DNA of 64,000 bases from Lysinibacillus odysseyi 34hs-1 = NBRC 100172 (GCF_001591965.1 NZ_BCVX01000005.1:234355-298354); one strand, 5' to 3'. Counted from the first letter of the stretch, positions 9,137 through 19,512 are shown. Notes: generated by a model not told the origin, from the sequence alone. Made by a program: numbers and translations.

Positions 9137-9209
9137 TAAATTTCATATTTTACTAGTATGGTGTTTTAACTATAACTGCTATTTACCATCCCAGAATAAA
9201 TTGGTAGGG

Positions 9210-9362
9210 ATGGCGGCTTCTATACTATTTGATAACTTACGAATGCTTATGGCAATCGAGATTCTTTACGCCTTGTCTTTTGCCTCTATCATCGTCAGCC
9301 CGCTTGGTTTAGTGAGTCCAAAACGACAAATCGAGATGAAAATCCTTCATAAAAAGGACTAG
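9210..9362 (+). CDS. Doubtful 50-residue reading frame
   Basis: An ATG-started frame of 50 codons with one hydrophobic stretch and a basic C-terminus ending in HKKD fills most of the gap between the VanZ gene and yqkE. It follows a terminator, has only a poor ribosome site (GGTAGGG overlapping the start region) and resembles no family I know. It could be a remnant of a membrane protein. I list it so that the gap of about 300 bases is described; the rest holds only the yqkE terminator. Confidence 0.2.
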   Translation: MAASILFDNLRMLMAIEILYALSFASIIVSPLGLVSPKRQIEMKILHKKD

Positions 9363-9393
9363 AAGCAAGCGCAGTAAACACGCTGTAAATTAT

Positions 9394-9435
9394 AAAAAGA
9401 CTGCCGAAGCCCTTATATAAGGACTGCAGCAGTCT
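9394..9435 (-). terminator. Terminator of yqkE
   Basis: AGACTGC and GCAGTCT enclose an inner palindrome CCTTATATAAGG, with five T in the leftward direction after the stem. Confidence 0.75.
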
Positions 9436-9440
9436 ATTTA

Positions 9441-9692
9441 TTAATATTTTGAGCCTTTGCTGCCGTATTGGTCCAGCAACTCTTCAAAACTCATATTTTT
9501 TTCACGCTGTTTCCGTTCAAAAGCAAGCTTTGCCTGGCGCTCTTCTTCCTTTTTCTGCTCTTCGGCAGCCAAGGATTGTTTCGCTTCTTTTAGCTTCGCC
9601 AGAACATCTCCACCCAATTGGTCAGCCAGCGTCATTTGATCTTTTTCCTGCTTTAGCTCACCCGCTTGTTGTTGCCCTTTTTTCTTTGCCAA
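9441..9692 (-). CDS. yqkE: YqkE family protein (DUF3886)
   Basis: A small, highly charged 83-residue protein of unknown function, very rich in Lys, Glu and Gln and predicted to be mostly alpha-helical or coiled coil (about residues 25-70). The conserved ends 'MTLADQLGGDVLAKLK' and 'MSFEELLDQYG' identify the family. I place the start at a TTG preceded by AAGGTGA; a GTG three codons earlier overlaps the ribosome site. It neighbours the yqkF- and yqkD-like genes, as in B. subtilis. Confidence 0.8.
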   Translation of the reverse strand: MAKKKGQQQAGELKQEKDQMTLADQLGGDVLAKLKEAKQSLAAEEQKKEEERQAKLAFERKQREKNMSFEELLDQYGSKGSKY

Positions 9693-9767
9693 TGAAATCA
9701 CCTTCTTTACCGACTTTCGGCTAAATTATAGCACTTTTTCTGCTTACAGGCATCACTGGCAAAAGAA

Positions 9768-10946
9768 TTAGCGTTGAATGATAGTTGCTACGCCTTGACC
9801 GCCGCCAATACAAAGTGTTGCCAGTCCCATTTGCACATCGCGTTTTTGCATCTCATGAAGAAGCGTAACAAGCACGCGTGCACCGCTTGCACCAATCGGA
9901 TGGCCTAGTGCAATGGCTCCACCATTAACATTCAGCTTTTCGTGGTCAAAGTTTAATTCACGATCAACAGCAATGGCTTGTGCGGCAAACGCTTCATTTG
10001 CTTCAATTAAATCCATTTGCTCAAGCGTCATATTAGCCTTTGCCAGAACCTTTTTCACAGCAGAAACAGGACCGATACCCATAATGGATGGATCTACACC
10101 AGCGCTTGCATTCGCTACGATTGTCGCTAATGGCTTTAAGCCAAGCTCATAGGCACGTTCCTGGGACATTACCACAACGGCTGCCGCTCCGTCATTAATA
10201 CCGGATGCATTCCCTGCTGTAACCGAACCATCCTTTTTGAACGCCGGACGTAAACCAGCAAGCTTTTCAGCAGTTGTGCCTGCTTTTACATACTCATCCT
10301 GGTCAAAGATAACCGGTTCACCTTTACGCTGCGGGATTTCTACCGGTACAATTTCATCTACAAATCTACCAGATGCAATCGCTTCAGCAGCACGTGCCTG
10401 TGAACGCGCAGCGAAAGCATCCTGTTCTTCACGTGTAATAGAATAATTGTCACATAAATTTTCAGCTGTCATACCCATATGATAGTCATTCGTTGCGCAC
10501 CATAATCCGTCATGGATCATTGTATCGATTACTTTTTGATCACCCATCCGGAAGCCGTCACGGGCATTTTTTAAAATATAAGGTGCCTGGCTCATGTTTT
10601 CAAAACCGCCGGCTACGACGATATCTGCCTCACCAGCTACAATAGCCTGCGCTGCCAAATGAACCGCCTTTAAGCCTGAGCCGCACACTTTATTAATTGT
10701 CATAGCTGGAATAGCTGTTGACAGACCAGCCTGCAATGCTGCCTGGCGTGCCGGGTTTTGCCCTAGGCCGGCCTGCAGTACATTCCCCATAATTACTTCA
10801 TCAATATCTTCTGCAGGAACGCCCGCACGCTCAATCGCCGCCTTGATGACAGTGCTGCCCAGTGTTGTTGCCGGGATATCTTTTAACGATCCTTGAAATG
10901 CGCCGATTGCTGTACGTACTGCGCTTACGATTACTGCTTGTGTCAT
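9768..10946 (-). CDS. Acetyl-CoA C-acetyltransferase (thiolase)
   Basis: Biosynthetic-type thiolase joining two acetyl-CoA to acetoacetyl-CoA, or cleaving it. The 392-residue protein has the acylation cysteine in '[11 protein letters not shown]' (about residue 88), 'NEAFAAQ', the active-site histidine in '[10 protein letters not shown]' (about 350) and the second cysteine in 'TLCIGGGQG' (about 380). AAGGGGGA lies nine bases before the ATG; an in-frame start eight codons upstream is not supported. No HMG-CoA synthase or beta-oxidation gene is adjacent, so the pathway is open: mevalonate, polyhydroxyalkanoate or fatty-acid breakdown are possible. Confidence 0.93.
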   Translation of the reverse strand: MTQAVIVSAVRTAIGAFQGSLKDIPATTLGSTVIKAAIERAGVPAEDIDEVIMGNVLQAGLGQNPARQAALQAGLSTAIPAMTINKVCGSGLKAVHLAAQAIVAGEADIVVAGGFENMSQAPYILKNARDGFRMGDQKVIDTMIHDGLWCATNDYHMGMTAENLCDNYSITREEQDAFAARSQARAAEAIASGRFVDEIVPVEIPQRKGEPVIFDQDEYVKAGTTAEKLAGLRPAFKKDGSVTAGNASGINDGAAAVVVMSQERAYELGLKPLATIVANASAGVDPSIMGIGPVSAVKKVLAKANMTLEQMDLIEANEAFAAQAIAVDRELNFDHEKLNVNGGAIALGHPIGASGARVLVTLLHEMQKRDVQMGLATLCIGGGQGVATIIQR

Positions 10947-11119
10947 TGATAATTCCCCCTTATTTCCCAATGTGTATGTAAGTTCACTACTTACCTTTTC
11001 ATTTTATCAAATATACCCTGCTATATCGATATAGCCGAAAATTTTGCGTTCCAAACTTTTTTTATTTACGCATAGAGGGAAATAGGAGTGACAACATAGT
11101 ATATAGGGAGGTGAACATA

Positions 11120-12064
11120 ATGAAGAAAAAGGTCATGCTGTTATCTGGCATTGCTACAACCTTACTCGCTACTGCAACAGCTGTTTCAGGCTATGTGCTA
11201 TCAAACAAGCTAATGTACATTAAGCAAAAAGACTCTGACTTCATTTTAGAAAGGGAGAAGAAGGCGCAGCGCTTTGACGAAGCTTGGTTTGACAGCGTGT
11301 CAAAGATGGAATTGTCTATTTCCTCGCCAAACGGCTATGATATTAAAGGCTATTTCTTCAAGCCTCTATCCACACATAATACGATTATTATTTGCCACGG
11401 GGTAACAGAAAATAAAATCAACTCCACAAAATATGCCCGTATGTTTGAGCGGCTCGGCTTTAATACAGTCGTATATGACCACCGGCGGCATGGGGATTCA
11501 GGCGGAAAAACGACAAGCTATGGCTATTATGAAAAAATTGACCTTCAGGCAGTTGTTGCATATGTGCGGGAACTGATTGGTGAGGGGGCAGTTCTTGGTA
11601 TACATGGCGAATCGATGGGTGCCGCCACAACACTGCTGTATGCCGGAACCGTTGCAGATGAGGCGGATTTTTATATTTCCGACTGTGCCTTTTCTGACTT
11701 CCGTAAACTGCTCTACCTGATTGTTAAAAATTCCATTTCAATCGATCTGCGCCTCGCCGTTCATGTCACAGATTTATTCATGCGGCTGCGGGATGGGTAC
11801 TGGACAAAAAATATTTTACCGATTGAGGCAGTAAAACATATTGAAAAGCCTGTTTTATTCTTCCACACGACGGGGGATACATTCATCCCCAGTTCGATGA
11901 CGGAAGATTTATATGAACAAAAAGCAGAACCAAAAATGCTTTGTCTTTTTGAAGAAGGAGCTCATGCACAAGGCTTTAATGAAAATCCTGCTGCTTATGA
12001 AAAAATGGTCCTTGAATTTCTGCAGCGGTACGTTCCTGCCGTACAGGAAAAAAGTGCATTATAA
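11120..12064 (+). CDS. Alpha/beta hydrolase, YqkD-like, membrane-anchored
   Basis: A 314-residue serine hydrolase with a likely N-terminal signal-anchor (residues 8-24). The fold is shown by 'TIIICHGVTENK' (oxyanion strand), 'YDHRRHGDSGG', the nucleophile elbow 'GIHGESMGAAT', the acid in 'TTGDTFIP' and the histidine in 'GAHAQGF'. This is the pattern of YqkD and related exported or membrane-tethered esterases; the substrate is unknown. The start follows GGGAGGTGA at five bases. It is divergent from the thiolase gene and close to yqkE, as in Bacillus. Confidence 0.9.
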   Translation: MKKKVMLLSGIATTLLATATAVSGYVLSNKLMYIKQKDSDFILEREKKAQRFDEAWFDSVSKMELSISSPNGYDIKGYFFKPLSTHNTIIICHGVTENKINSTKYARMFERLGFNTVVYDHRRHGDSGGKTTSYGYYEKIDLQAVVAYVRELIGEGAVLGIHGESMGAATTLLYAGTVADEADFYISDCAFSDFRKLLYLIVKNSISIDLRLAVHVTDLFMRLRDGYWTKNILPIEAVKHIEKPVLFFHTTGDTFIPSSMTEDLYEQKAEPKMLCLFEEGAHAQGFNENPAAYEKMVLEFLQRYVPAVQEKSAL

Positions 12065-12105
12065 AAGTCGAGTCCAGGAAACGCCCCGCGACTCGACTTC
12101 TTTTT
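12065..12105 (+). terminator. Terminator of the YqkD-like hydrolase gene
   Basis: AAGTCGAGTC pairs perfectly with GACTCGACTT across 15 bases right after the stop codon, followed by CTTTTT. Confidence 0.9.
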
Positions 12106-12152
12106 ACATGATCAAGCTTTTCGATCAGAACTTATTTTTCTATTAATCTTTC

Positions 12153-12623
12153 TTATTGCACAAAAACGTTCGGCCATTCTGCACGCTTATCCAAAAATTC
12201 CCGGGCTAATTGCTGGGCACCTTCCAGGCTGTGGCTTGCTGCCCATCCGCACTGTACTTCATTACAAGCAGGTACAGCTTCTGCAGCTAGTACGTCCTGA
12301 AGTGTTTTTTCCAGGACATCCAGTATTTCCTCGTAATGATCATGGTTAATAACGGATAAATAAAAGCCTGTTTGGCATCCCATCGGAGATAAATCCACTA
12401 CGTAATCTGCATGATTGCGTATGCGGTCTGCCATTAAATGCTCTAGAGAATGAAGTGCAGGCATTTCCATATGTGCCTTATTCGGCTGTTTAAAGCGGAT
12501 ATCATATTTTACAACGACATCCCCGTGCACACCTTCCTTCTTGCCGGCTAAACGTACATAAGGAGCCGCTACTTTCGTATGATCAAGATCAAAGCTTTCC
12601 ACATTTGTTTTCTCTTTTACCAT
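12153..12623 (-). CDS. luxS: S-ribosylhomocysteine lyase
   Basis: Splits S-ribosylhomocysteine into homocysteine and DPD, the precursor of autoinducer-2, as part of the activated methyl cycle. The 156-residue enzyme keeps its metal ligands: HSLEH near residue 60 and the Cys in '[16 protein letters not shown]' near residue 127, and also the catalytic Cys in '[10 protein letters not shown]'. Its ATG, with AGGAGG eight bases upstream, lies only 12 bases after the ABC transporter ATPase gene, so it is probably the last gene of that operon. Joint expression with a sulfur amino acid importer fits recycling of homocysteine toward cysteine and methionine. Confidence 0.97.
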   Translation of the reverse strand: MVKEKTNVESFDLDHTKVAAPYVRLAGKKEGVHGDVVVKYDIRFKQPNKAHMEMPALHSLEHLMADRIRNHADYVVDLSPMGCQTGFYLSVINHDHYEEILDVLEKTLQDVLAAEAVPACNEVQCGWAASHSLEGAQQLAREFLDKRAEWPNVFVQ

Positions 12624-12635
12624 GTCCCATTCCTC

Positions 12636-13385
12636 CTAAATAAACTGCATTGATTGAATAAACGATTGAATTCGATCGTTTTCTTTATTATCAAAAAACT
12701 TTTTCGTCTCGCCGTCAAATAAAATTTCACCATTTTCTAAAAATAGGATTCTGTCGGCCACTTCTTTAGCGAAATTCAAATTATGTGTAACGATAATCAT
12801 GGACTTTCCTTCTTCGGACAAATCCTTTAAAACCTTCAATACCTCTCCTTCCAATTCCGGATCAAGAGCACTTGTTGGTTCATCAAATAATAAAAATTTC
12901 GGCTCCATCGCTAAAGCACGCGCAATGGCAACCCGCTGCTGCTGCCCACCGGATAACTGTGATGGATAGCTTTCCGTCTTATGGGAAAGCCCTACCTTTG
13001 CCAGAAGCATTTTTCCTTTTTCGATGACAGCTATCCGCTCCTTTTTTAGAACGGTAACAGGCCCTTCAATAACGTTTTCAAGAACCTTCATATGTGGAAA
13101 TAGATTGAAGCTCTGAAATACCATTGCTGTATTCTGCCGAATCGCCAGCCGCTCCTTTTTCGATACAGAGCCTGATAAATCCAAGTGAATGTCATCTATT
13201 GAAAGTGTACCACGTTCAGGCGTTTCCAACAGGTTAATACAACGCAGGAGAGTGGACTTGCCGGAACCTGAAGGGCCGAGAATAACAGTTGTCTCCCCCT
13301 TATTGAATGTAAGGTTAATATTTTTCAATGCTTCATGCCCATCGAAAAATTTATGCATGTTCGAAAACTGTACGATAAAATCCAC
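12636..13385 (-). CDS. Polar amino acid ABC transporter, ATP-binding protein (cystine type)
   Basis: The 249-residue ATPase energises the permease encoded just upstream. It shows Walker A 'GPSGSGKSTLLR' (about residue 38), the Q-loop 'MVFQSFNLFPHM', the ABC signature 'LSGGQQQR' (about 144), Walker B 'LLFDEPTSALDPE' and the switch 'IVTHNLNFA'. This is the GlnQ/TcyC class for polar amino acids. The GTG start is only two bases from its AAGGG site. Genes follow the order binding protein, permease, ATPase, luxS. Confidence 0.93.
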   Translation of the reverse strand: MDFIVQFSNMHKFFDGHEALKNINLTFNKGETTVILGPSGSGKSTLLRCINLLETPERGTLSIDDIHLDLSGSVSKKERLAIRQNTAMVFQSFNLFPHMKVLENVIEGPVTVLKKERIAVIEKGKMLLAKVGLSHKTESYPSQLSGGQQQRVAIARALAMEPKFLLFDEPTSALDPELEGEVLKVLKDLSEEGKSMIIVTHNLNFAKEVADRILFLENGEILFDGETKKFFDNKENDRIQSFIQSMQFI

Positions 13386-13393
13386 TTCCCTTC

Positions 13394-14053
13394 TTATATA
13401 TATTTTGAAGCATATTTCTCAAGCCTGCCCTGCATGAATGTCAATATAGTAATAAACAACAGGTAGATTGCCGCCACTAAAGAATAAATCAATAGCGGTT
13501 CATATGTACGGGCTGTAATCTGCTGGCCGATCATAAACATATCCGCCAGCGTGATGCTGGCTACAAGTGATGTGCCCTTTACCAGATCTATGAAATCATT
13601 TGTCACCGGCGGCAAGGAAATCCGGATTGTTTGCGGAGCAATAATACGTCTCAGTACCTGCCAATATGTCATGCCCAGCGATTCCGCTGCCTCCCACTGC
13701 CCTTTAGGAATGGCAATAATCGAAGCCCTTATCGATTCGGAGGCATATGCCCCTGTATTTAAGGAAAATGTAATGATGGAGGCTGTCCAAGCATCCAGTA
13801 CAATTCCTAAATTCGGCAGACCGAAAAATACGATGAACAGTTGCACGAGTAATGGTGTGCCCCGGAAAATCCAAACGTAAAGTCCAAAAATATACCGTAA
13901 AATCGATATATTTGATAATCTTGCCAATGCAGTAACGACCGCTATTATCATTGCAATCGCAAACGATAATAACGATAACGGAATCGTCACAACAAGCCCT
14001 GCCTTTAGTACAGGCCAAAATGCTTCCAGCGCTATTTCCATTTCTCTGCTCAT
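13394..14053 (-). CDS. Polar amino acid ABC transporter, permease (cystine type)
   Basis: The 219-residue inner-membrane subunit has about five transmembrane helices and the HisM/GlnP features: 'FRGTPLLVQLFIVFFGLP' and the EAA loop 'AAESLGMTYWQVLRRIIAPQ' that contacts the ATPase. It is a single permease gene, so the transporter probably uses a homodimer, as in the TcyABC cystine system. AGAGGTG precedes the ATG. Nine bases separate it from the ATPase gene. Confidence 0.92.
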   Translation of the reverse strand: MSREMEIALEAFWPVLKAGLVVTIPLSLLSFAIAMIIAVVTALARLSNISILRYIFGLYVWIFRGTPLLVQLFIVFFGLPNLGIVLDAWTASIITFSLNTGAYASESIRASIIAIPKGQWEAAESLGMTYWQVLRRIIAPQTIRISLPPVTNDFIDLVKGTSLVASITLADMFMIGQQITARTYEPLLIYSLVAAIYLLFITILTFMQGRLEKYASKYI

Positions 14054-14120
14054 CTATCAGCACCTCTTTTTCTACAAACGCCGGAACCTTCTTCTTTACA
14101 GTCTGATAGCCCCGCCTCAA

Positions 14121-14912
14121 TTACTTATTTGTTATGATATCCTCGCCAAAATATTTTTCTGAAATAGCAGCAAATGTGCCATCTTCAATTCTTGTTTGGA
14201 TAATTTCATTTAACTTTTCACGGAATTCCTTATTATTTTTATTTAAAATAAGGGCGATGTCCGACGAGCTTGTCGATCCTTCCACAATTTTCAGTTTTGC
14301 ATCAGGCTGCTCCTGCATGTATGTTAAAAAGGTTACACGGTCATGAATCGTTCCATCAGCACGCCCCTGCTCCACCAGCTGAATGGAGCTTGTTAAGTCA
14401 GTAGTAGCAACGATTTCAGCCCCAAGCGCCTCCGCATCCTTTGCAAAGTTACTCGTTACCGTCTGGGCAGCCTTCTTCCCATCCAAATCTTCTATTGTCT
14501 TCATATCTTCATTGTCATTACGTACTGCCAGCACTGCCACCGATTCCATATAAGGAATGGTAAAGTCGTACTTTTCCTTACGCTCGTCCGTAATTGAGAT
14601 ATTGTTAATAACAAAATCATATTTATCAGTATCCAATCCGGCGATCAGTGAGTCCCATTTCGTTTCAATATAGTTCGCTTCTACACCTAAATCCTTTGCA
14701 ACCTGTGCGGCAATTTCGTATTCAAAGCCTGTCAAATTGCCCGATGCATCATGGTAGCTGAACGGTGGGAATGTTCCCTCCAGCCCGATATTAATGACAC
14801 CGGCTTCCTGGATTTTTTCCAGCTTATTCGTTTTGTCTGCAGCAGCATCATCTTTATTTCCGCAGGCTGCCAAAATTAATGTAAAAAACAATAAACATAA
14901 TAATTTTTTCAT
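14121..14912 (-). CDS. Amino acid ABC transporter substrate-binding lipoprotein (TcyA-like)
   Basis: The 263-residue protein has a lipoprotein signal with lipobox 'LAAC' (acylated Cys near residue 17) and is then held on the outer face of the membrane. The family 3 solute-binding fold begins at 'GVINIGLEGTFPPFSY' and contains 'GFEYEIAAQVAKDLG' and 'KWDSLIAGL'. These resemble B. subtilis TcyA, the cystine-binding protein, more than glutamine binders. Adjacent luxS strengthens a sulfur amino acid role. It is the first gene of the operon, behind a good promoter and a dyad operator. Confidence 0.9.
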   Translation of the reverse strand: MKKLLCLLFFTLILAACGNKDDAAADKTNKLEKIQEAGVINIGLEGTFPPFSYHDASGNLTGFEYEIAAQVAKDLGVEANYIETKWDSLIAGLDTDKYDFVINNISITDERKEKYDFTIPYMESVAVLAVRNDNEDMKTIEDLDGKKAAQTVTSNFAKDAEALGAEIVATTDLTSSIQLVEQGRADGTIHDRVTFLTYMQEQPDAKLKIVEGSTSSSDIALILNKNNKEFREKLNEIIQTRIEDGTFAAISEKYFGEDIITNK

Positions 14913-14933
14913 CTATTTTTCCTCCTGTTTTTA

Positions 14934-14986
14934 AAACCTAGTTTGTAGGTTTGTTTTATAATATTACATTGGTTAAAATAAAGCAA
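14934..14986 (-). promoter_or_regulatory. Promoter and operator of the cystine transporter-luxS operon
   Basis: On the minus strand TTGCTT (14981-14986) and TATTAT (14958-14963) are spaced by 17 bases, a good SigA promoter. Directly downstream, over the expected transcription start, AAACCTA and TAGGTTT form a perfect 7-bp dyad with a five-base centre (14934-14952). This is the place for a repressor; CymR is the obvious candidate in Bacillales but I cannot match its site with confidence. AGGAGG follows before the ATG. Confidence 0.65.
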
Positions 14987-15050
14987 CATCATTTTTAGAA
15001 AATTATAATTTATTAGAAATATCCCTACTTCATCATAAATGAGCAATAAA

Positions 15051-15083
15051 AAAAGAGTACAGATTCAATATCTGCACTCTTTT
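15051..15083 (-). terminator. Terminator of yneF
   Basis: A 14-bp stem with one G-U position starts five bases after the yneF stop codon and runs into a T-rich stretch leftward. Confidence 0.85.
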
Positions 15084-15087
15084 CATA

Positions 15088-15309
15088 TTATTTATCCTGG
15101 AACTTATTCATTTGTGCCATCATTTGACGAACTTGCTTTTCAGATGGTTTACGTCCCATCTGCGCCATCATAACACGAATCATTTGTTCATTGATTGGTG
15201 GATTTTCCTTTAAATACTTCATCATATATTGACGAGCTGCGTAGAAACCAATCGCAACGCCCCCGATTAAAGCTACAATGATAAGTACAATACCAAGCCA
15301 TAAATTCAT
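15088..15309 (-). CDS. yneF: YneF family membrane protein (UPF0154)
   Basis: A 73-residue protein with one N-terminal transmembrane helix (about residues 5-26, '[17 protein letters not shown]') and a basic, methionine-rich cytoplasmic tail containing '[20 protein letters not shown]' (family signature). Function is unknown; the gene is conserved in Bacilli next to transketolase. GGAGG lies 11 bases before the ATG. In B. subtilis yneE (sirA) separates it from tkt; here no sirA is seen. Confidence 0.93.
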   Translation of the reverse strand: MNLWLGIVLIIVALIGGVAIGFYAARQYMMKYLKENPPINEQMIRVMMAQMGRKPSEKQVRQMMAQMNKFQDK

Positions 15310-15499
15310 TTGTATCCAACCTCCTCCACTTGCAAGATCCCGAGAAAACTCCCCAAAAAGGATTATACACTAATTCCAAAATGGTTGCTATAGAATTAAT
15401 TGGACAAGCAGGATTCCTCATAATATTCTTCTTTTTGTACCTTTTTTACAAGGTCGGCTCTCATTTAATAAGGTAATATTCAGGTAATAAGATTAAAAT

Positions 15500-15823
15500 A
15501 TGAATGTCACTTATGATAAATTTGCCATTGATAATGTCTTTACGCTGCTCCGCCCGGTCATTAAGACTATTTTACTCTTTTCTATCCTTTTTCTCGCTGC
15601 TGTAATCTTCAAAGTAATCCTCATTGAGGTCACTATTTTATTTAGCGCTTTTTCAACTATTATAGCTGGCCAGCTTATTCAATATTCAACCATAATGACA
15701 GACGAACTAGTTCTCGACGGAAATGCTTCTTCCATAATCCGTTCCTGCTTCATTTCCATAATCAAATATTCAAAACAAAAGGCGGCCCGCAACGAATTGC
15801 GAGCCACCACTTGGAAATTATAA
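15500..15823 (+). CDS. Possible small membrane protein, opposite strand
   Basis: A 107-codon frame with two strong hydrophobic segments (about residues 22-42 and 46-64) and a basic C-terminus. It runs against the neighbouring genes, has no convincing ribosome site, and its last 15 codons pass through the transketolase terminator and end inside the tkt stop region, which makes a real gene less likely. The coherent two-helix pattern is the only support. No family is recognised. Confidence 0.3.
   Translation: MNVTYDKFAIDNVFTLLRPVIKTILLFSILFLAAVIFKVILIEVTILFSAFSTIIAGQLIQYSTIMTDELVLDGNASSIIRSCFISIIKYSKQKAARNELRATTWKL
15771..15808 (-). terminator. Terminator of transketolase
   Basis: Read leftward, GGCTCGCAA-TTCG-TTGCGGGCC forms a stem with one G-U pair and a stable UUCG loop, followed by CTTTTGTTTTG. 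Confidence 0.85.
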
Positions 15824-17812
15824 CGCTTTTACTTTATTTACTACATTTTCTACTGTAAAGCCGTATTTCTCAATAACCAGCTCACCTGGTGCAGACGCGC
15901 CGAACTTATCGATTGCCAGAACATCCCCATCAAAGCCAGTATATTTATGCCAGCCTAATGAAGCTCCCATTTCAATCGCAAGACGTTTTGTTACTGCCTT
16001 AGGAAGAACAGATTCTTTGTATTCAGCAGATTGCTGCTCGAAGCGGTCCATAGATGGCATAGATACAACGGATGCATCGATACCGTCAGCAAGCAATGCT
16101 TTTTGTGCCTCCACAGCTAACGATACTTCCGAACCTGTTGCAATTAAGATAGCATCCGGCGTTTCTTTTGTAGCTGGTGAAATTACGTAAGCACCTTTTT
16201 GAACACCATCACGTACTGTTTCAATTGGTGTATTGATTACCGGCAAGTTTTGACGGGATAATACTAAAACAGTTGGTGTTGATTTACTTGTGATAGCAAT
16301 ACGCCAAGCCTCTGCTGATTCGTTTGCATCGGCAGGGCGGATCACTGAAAGATTTGGCATAGCACGTAATGATGCTAAATGCTCGATCGGCTCATGTGTT
16401 GGCCCGTCTTCCCCAACCGCAATTGAATCATGTGTGAACACATATGTTACCGGCAAGCCCATTAATGCTGACAGTCGTACAGCTGGACGTACATAGTCTG
16501 AGAAGACGAAGAATGTACCGCCGAATACGTTGACACCACCGTGTAAGGCCATACCGTTTAATGCAGCCCCCATCGCAAACTCACGTACACCGAACCAAAT
16601 GTTACGGCCTGCATAGTTGTCTGCTGAGAAGTCGCCAGCACCTTTCATCGTTGTTTTGTTCGAGCCCGCTAAGTCAGCCGAACCACCAAAGAAGGAAGGA
16701 ACTTTTTTCGCTAATGCATTGATAACATCTCCTGAAGATGAGCGGGTTGCTACAGATTTACCTGCCTCGTATACAGGAATTTCAGCATCGTAATCTGCTG
16801 GTAATTCGTTGTTCATTGCTTTTACAAACTGCTCTGCTAGTTCAGGATAAGCCGCTTTATATGCTTCAAATTTTGCATTCCAGTCACTTTCAGCCTGTAC
16901 ACCTTGTACTTCAGCAGCATTTTTGAACGTCTCATATACTTCTTCCGGTACGTGGAATGGCTCATGTGCCCATTCGTACGCTGCCTTCGTTAGTAGTACC
17001 TCGTCAGCTCCAAGTGGTGCACCGTGAGACTCAGATTTACCGGATTTATTTGGCGACCCGAAACCGATCACTGTTTTCACTTCGATCAATGTTGGCTTGC
17101 CTTTGTTTGCTTTTGCCTGCTCGATTGCTTTATTAATTGCATCGATATCTGTACCGTCTTGTACTTTTAAGTAATTCCAGCCATTTGACTCAAAACGCTT
17201 TTGCACGTTTTCAGAGAATGATTTCTCCAAATCGCCGTCGAGGGAGATATCATTTGAATCGTAAAGCACGATTAACTTTTCAAGCTGCAGGTGGCCTGCA
17301 AGCGAGATTGCCTCCGATGCGACACCTTCCATAAGGTCGCCATCACCACAAAGTGCAAATGTATAATGGTCTACAATTTCATGTCCTTCTTTGTTGTATG
17401 TTCCTGCAAGATGACGTTCTGCCATTGCCATACCAACTGACATTGCAATCCCTTGACCAAGTGGACCTGTCGTTGCTTCTACCCCAACTGTATGGCCATA
17501 TTCAGGGTGACCAGGTGTTTTAGAATCCCATTGACGGAAGTTTTTGATCTCTTCCATCTCTAAACCATATCCGCCAAGATGAAGCAGGCTGTATAAAAGC
17601 ATGGAACCATGGCCAGCTGATAATACAAAGCGGTCGCGGTTATACCATTTTGGGTTTTGTGGGTTATGGCGTAATTGTTTTGTCCATAATGTATAGGCCA
17701 TTGGCGCCGCGCCCATTGGTAAACCAGGGTGTCCTGAATTTGCCTTCTCAATTGCATCGATTGATAATGTACGGATAGCATTGATCGCTAACAGATCCGC
17801 GTATTGTGTCAT
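15818..17812 (-). CDS. tkt: Transketolase
   Basis: Thiamine-diphosphate enzyme that moves two-carbon units between sugar phosphates in the non-oxidative pentose phosphate pathway. The 664-residue protein has '[11 protein letters not shown]' at the N-terminus, the ThDP motif 'GDGDLMEG ... LYDSN' at about residues 155-185, the transketolase signature '[14 protein letters not shown]' near 470, and the C-terminal domain. AAAGGA eight bases upstream sets the ATG; an earlier in-frame start is not supported. It also makes ribose-5-phosphate interconvertible with glycolysis, which suits the deoB-pdp salvage genes elsewhere in the window. Order ynzC-tkt-yneF is the Bacillus one. Confidence 0.97.
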   Translation of the reverse strand: MTQYADLLAINAIRTLSIDAIEKANSGHPGLPMGAAPMAYTLWTKQLRHNPQNPKWYNRDRFVLSAGHGSMLLYSLLHLGGYGLEMEEIKNFRQWDSKTPGHPEYGHTVGVEATTGPLGQGIAMSVGMAMAERHLAGTYNKEGHEIVDHYTFALCGDGDLMEGVASEAISLAGHLQLEKLIVLYDSNDISLDGDLEKSFSENVQKRFESNGWNYLKVQDGTDIDAINKAIEQAKANKGKPTLIEVKTVIGFGSPNKSGKSESHGAPLGADEVLLTKAAYEWAHEPFHVPEEVYETFKNAAEVQGVQAESDWNAKFEAYKAAYPELAEQFVKAMNNELPADYDAEIPVYEAGKSVATRSSSGDVINALAKKVPSFFGGSADLAGSNKTTMKGAGDFSADNYAGRNIWFGVREFAMGAALNGMALHGGVNVFGGTFFVFSDYVRPAVRLSALMGLPVTYVFTHDSIAVGEDGPTHEPIEHLASLRAMPNLSVIRPADANESAEAWRIAITSKSTPTVLVLSRQNLPVINTPIETVRDGVQKGAYVISPATKETPDAILIATGSEVSLAVEAQKALLADGIDASVVSMPSMDRFEQQSAEYKESVLPKAVTKRLAIEMGASLGWHKYTGFDGDVLAIDKFGASAPGELVIEKYGFTVENVVNKVKAL

Positions 17813-17843
17813 GTGTGACATCCTTTCTCGCACTAATATTGTT

Positions 17844-17871
17844 CTTATATAGTTTAGTCATAAACGCTCAA
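17844..17871 (-). promoter_or_regulatory. Candidate promoter of tkt
   Basis: TTGAGC and TATAAG are spaced by 16 bases on the minus strand, ending about 30 bases before the start codon. The remaining 180 bases up to ynzC hold nothing else I can name. Confidence 0.45.
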
Positions 17872-18052
17872 GAATACAACGTTTTTTCCATAAATATGTT
17901 ATACTTTTTAGCCAAATGTGACATATCAATAAATGAGATTTATAACGTTCCCTCTATTGAAAAAATCATAGGATTCTATACTTTTTCTACTAAATTATAA
18001 GAAGCTAGACAGGGAGTTTTATAAAGAAAATAGCCCCCTCTTATATCATTAA

Positions 18053-18286
18053 TTAGTTTAAAAATTTGTTTTTCTTTGCTTCTTTTACCTTTTCAGGTGT
18101 CACATCATTGCCTTCAGGGTCGATTACTTTTACATTTTCGATCGTATCACGCATCGTACTGCGGAATGTATCCAAATATTCCTTGCGTAATTGTGTTTGT
18201 TCTTTCGCTTCTGCTTCTGTTAATGTACCTGCTTTTTTCTTTTTCGAAAGTTCATTGATTCTATCCATTTTGTCTTTTGATAACAT
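18053..18286 (-). CDS. ynzC: YnzC family protein (DUF896)
   Basis: A 77-residue helical, charged cytoplasmic protein. 'DRINELSKKKKAGTLTEAE' and 'QTQLRKEYLDTFR' are the family's helical hairpin. In B. subtilis ynzC belongs to the LexA-controlled yneA-yneB-ynzC operon; its biochemical role is unknown. Here a terminator lies between yneB and ynzC, so it may be only partly in the SOS operon. Confidence 0.93.
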   Translation of the reverse strand: MLSKDKMDRINELSKKKKAGTLTEAEAKEQTQLRKEYLDTFRSTMRDTIENVKVIDPEGNDVTPEKVKEAKKNKFLN

Positions 18287-18377
18287 TTTCGTCTCACCTT
18301 TCTTAATCGACTACTACAAAGGTATGAGAAAACGCCAGGAAGTGCAAGCGATTGCGCTTTATTTTCTTTTTATATAC

Positions 18378-19414
<1,037 letters not shown>

Positions 19415-19442
19415 ACGACCATCTCCTTGTAGAATGTTTGTT

Positions 19443-19458
19443 CGGAATATATGTTCTC
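19443..19458. promoter_or_regulatory. LexA box 1 (imperfect)
   Basis: GAAT-ATAT-GTTC matches the Bacillus SOS core GAAC-N4-GTTC except for one base. It lies just downstream of the yneA -10 element, where LexA would block transcription start. Confidence 0.55.
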
Positions 19459-19488
19459 ATTTTAATGCGAACACTTGTTTTTTGTCAA
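19459..19488 (-). promoter_or_regulatory. Promoter of the yneA-yneB operon
   Basis: On the minus strand a perfect TTGACA (19483-19488) and TAAAAT (19459-19464) are spaced by 18 bases, with LexA box 2 inside the spacer. Confidence 0.7.
19468..19481. promoter_or_regulatory. LexA box 2
   Basis: CGAAC-ACTT-GTTTT fits the Bacillus consensus CGAACRNRYGTTYC in 12 of 14 positions and lies inside the yneA promoter. Confidence 0.75.
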
Positions 19489-19498
19489 CACTTTATTT

Positions 19499-19512
19499 CG
19501 AACTTACGTTTG
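19499..19512. promoter_or_regulatory. LexA box 3
   Basis: CGAAC-TTAC-GTTTG has the complete left half-site and a near-complete right half. It overlaps the -35 region of lexA, which fits autorepression. Confidence 0.7.

Noticed and set aside
14050..14110. CTATCAG/CTGATAG pair between binding protein and permease genes
   Set aside because: A 7-bp stem across about 40 bases is weak and can arise by chance; not enough to call a regulatory hairpin.
15188..15421. Leftward frame overlapping yneF
   Set aside because: It is yneF read in another frame; the YneF family match in the other frame is clear.
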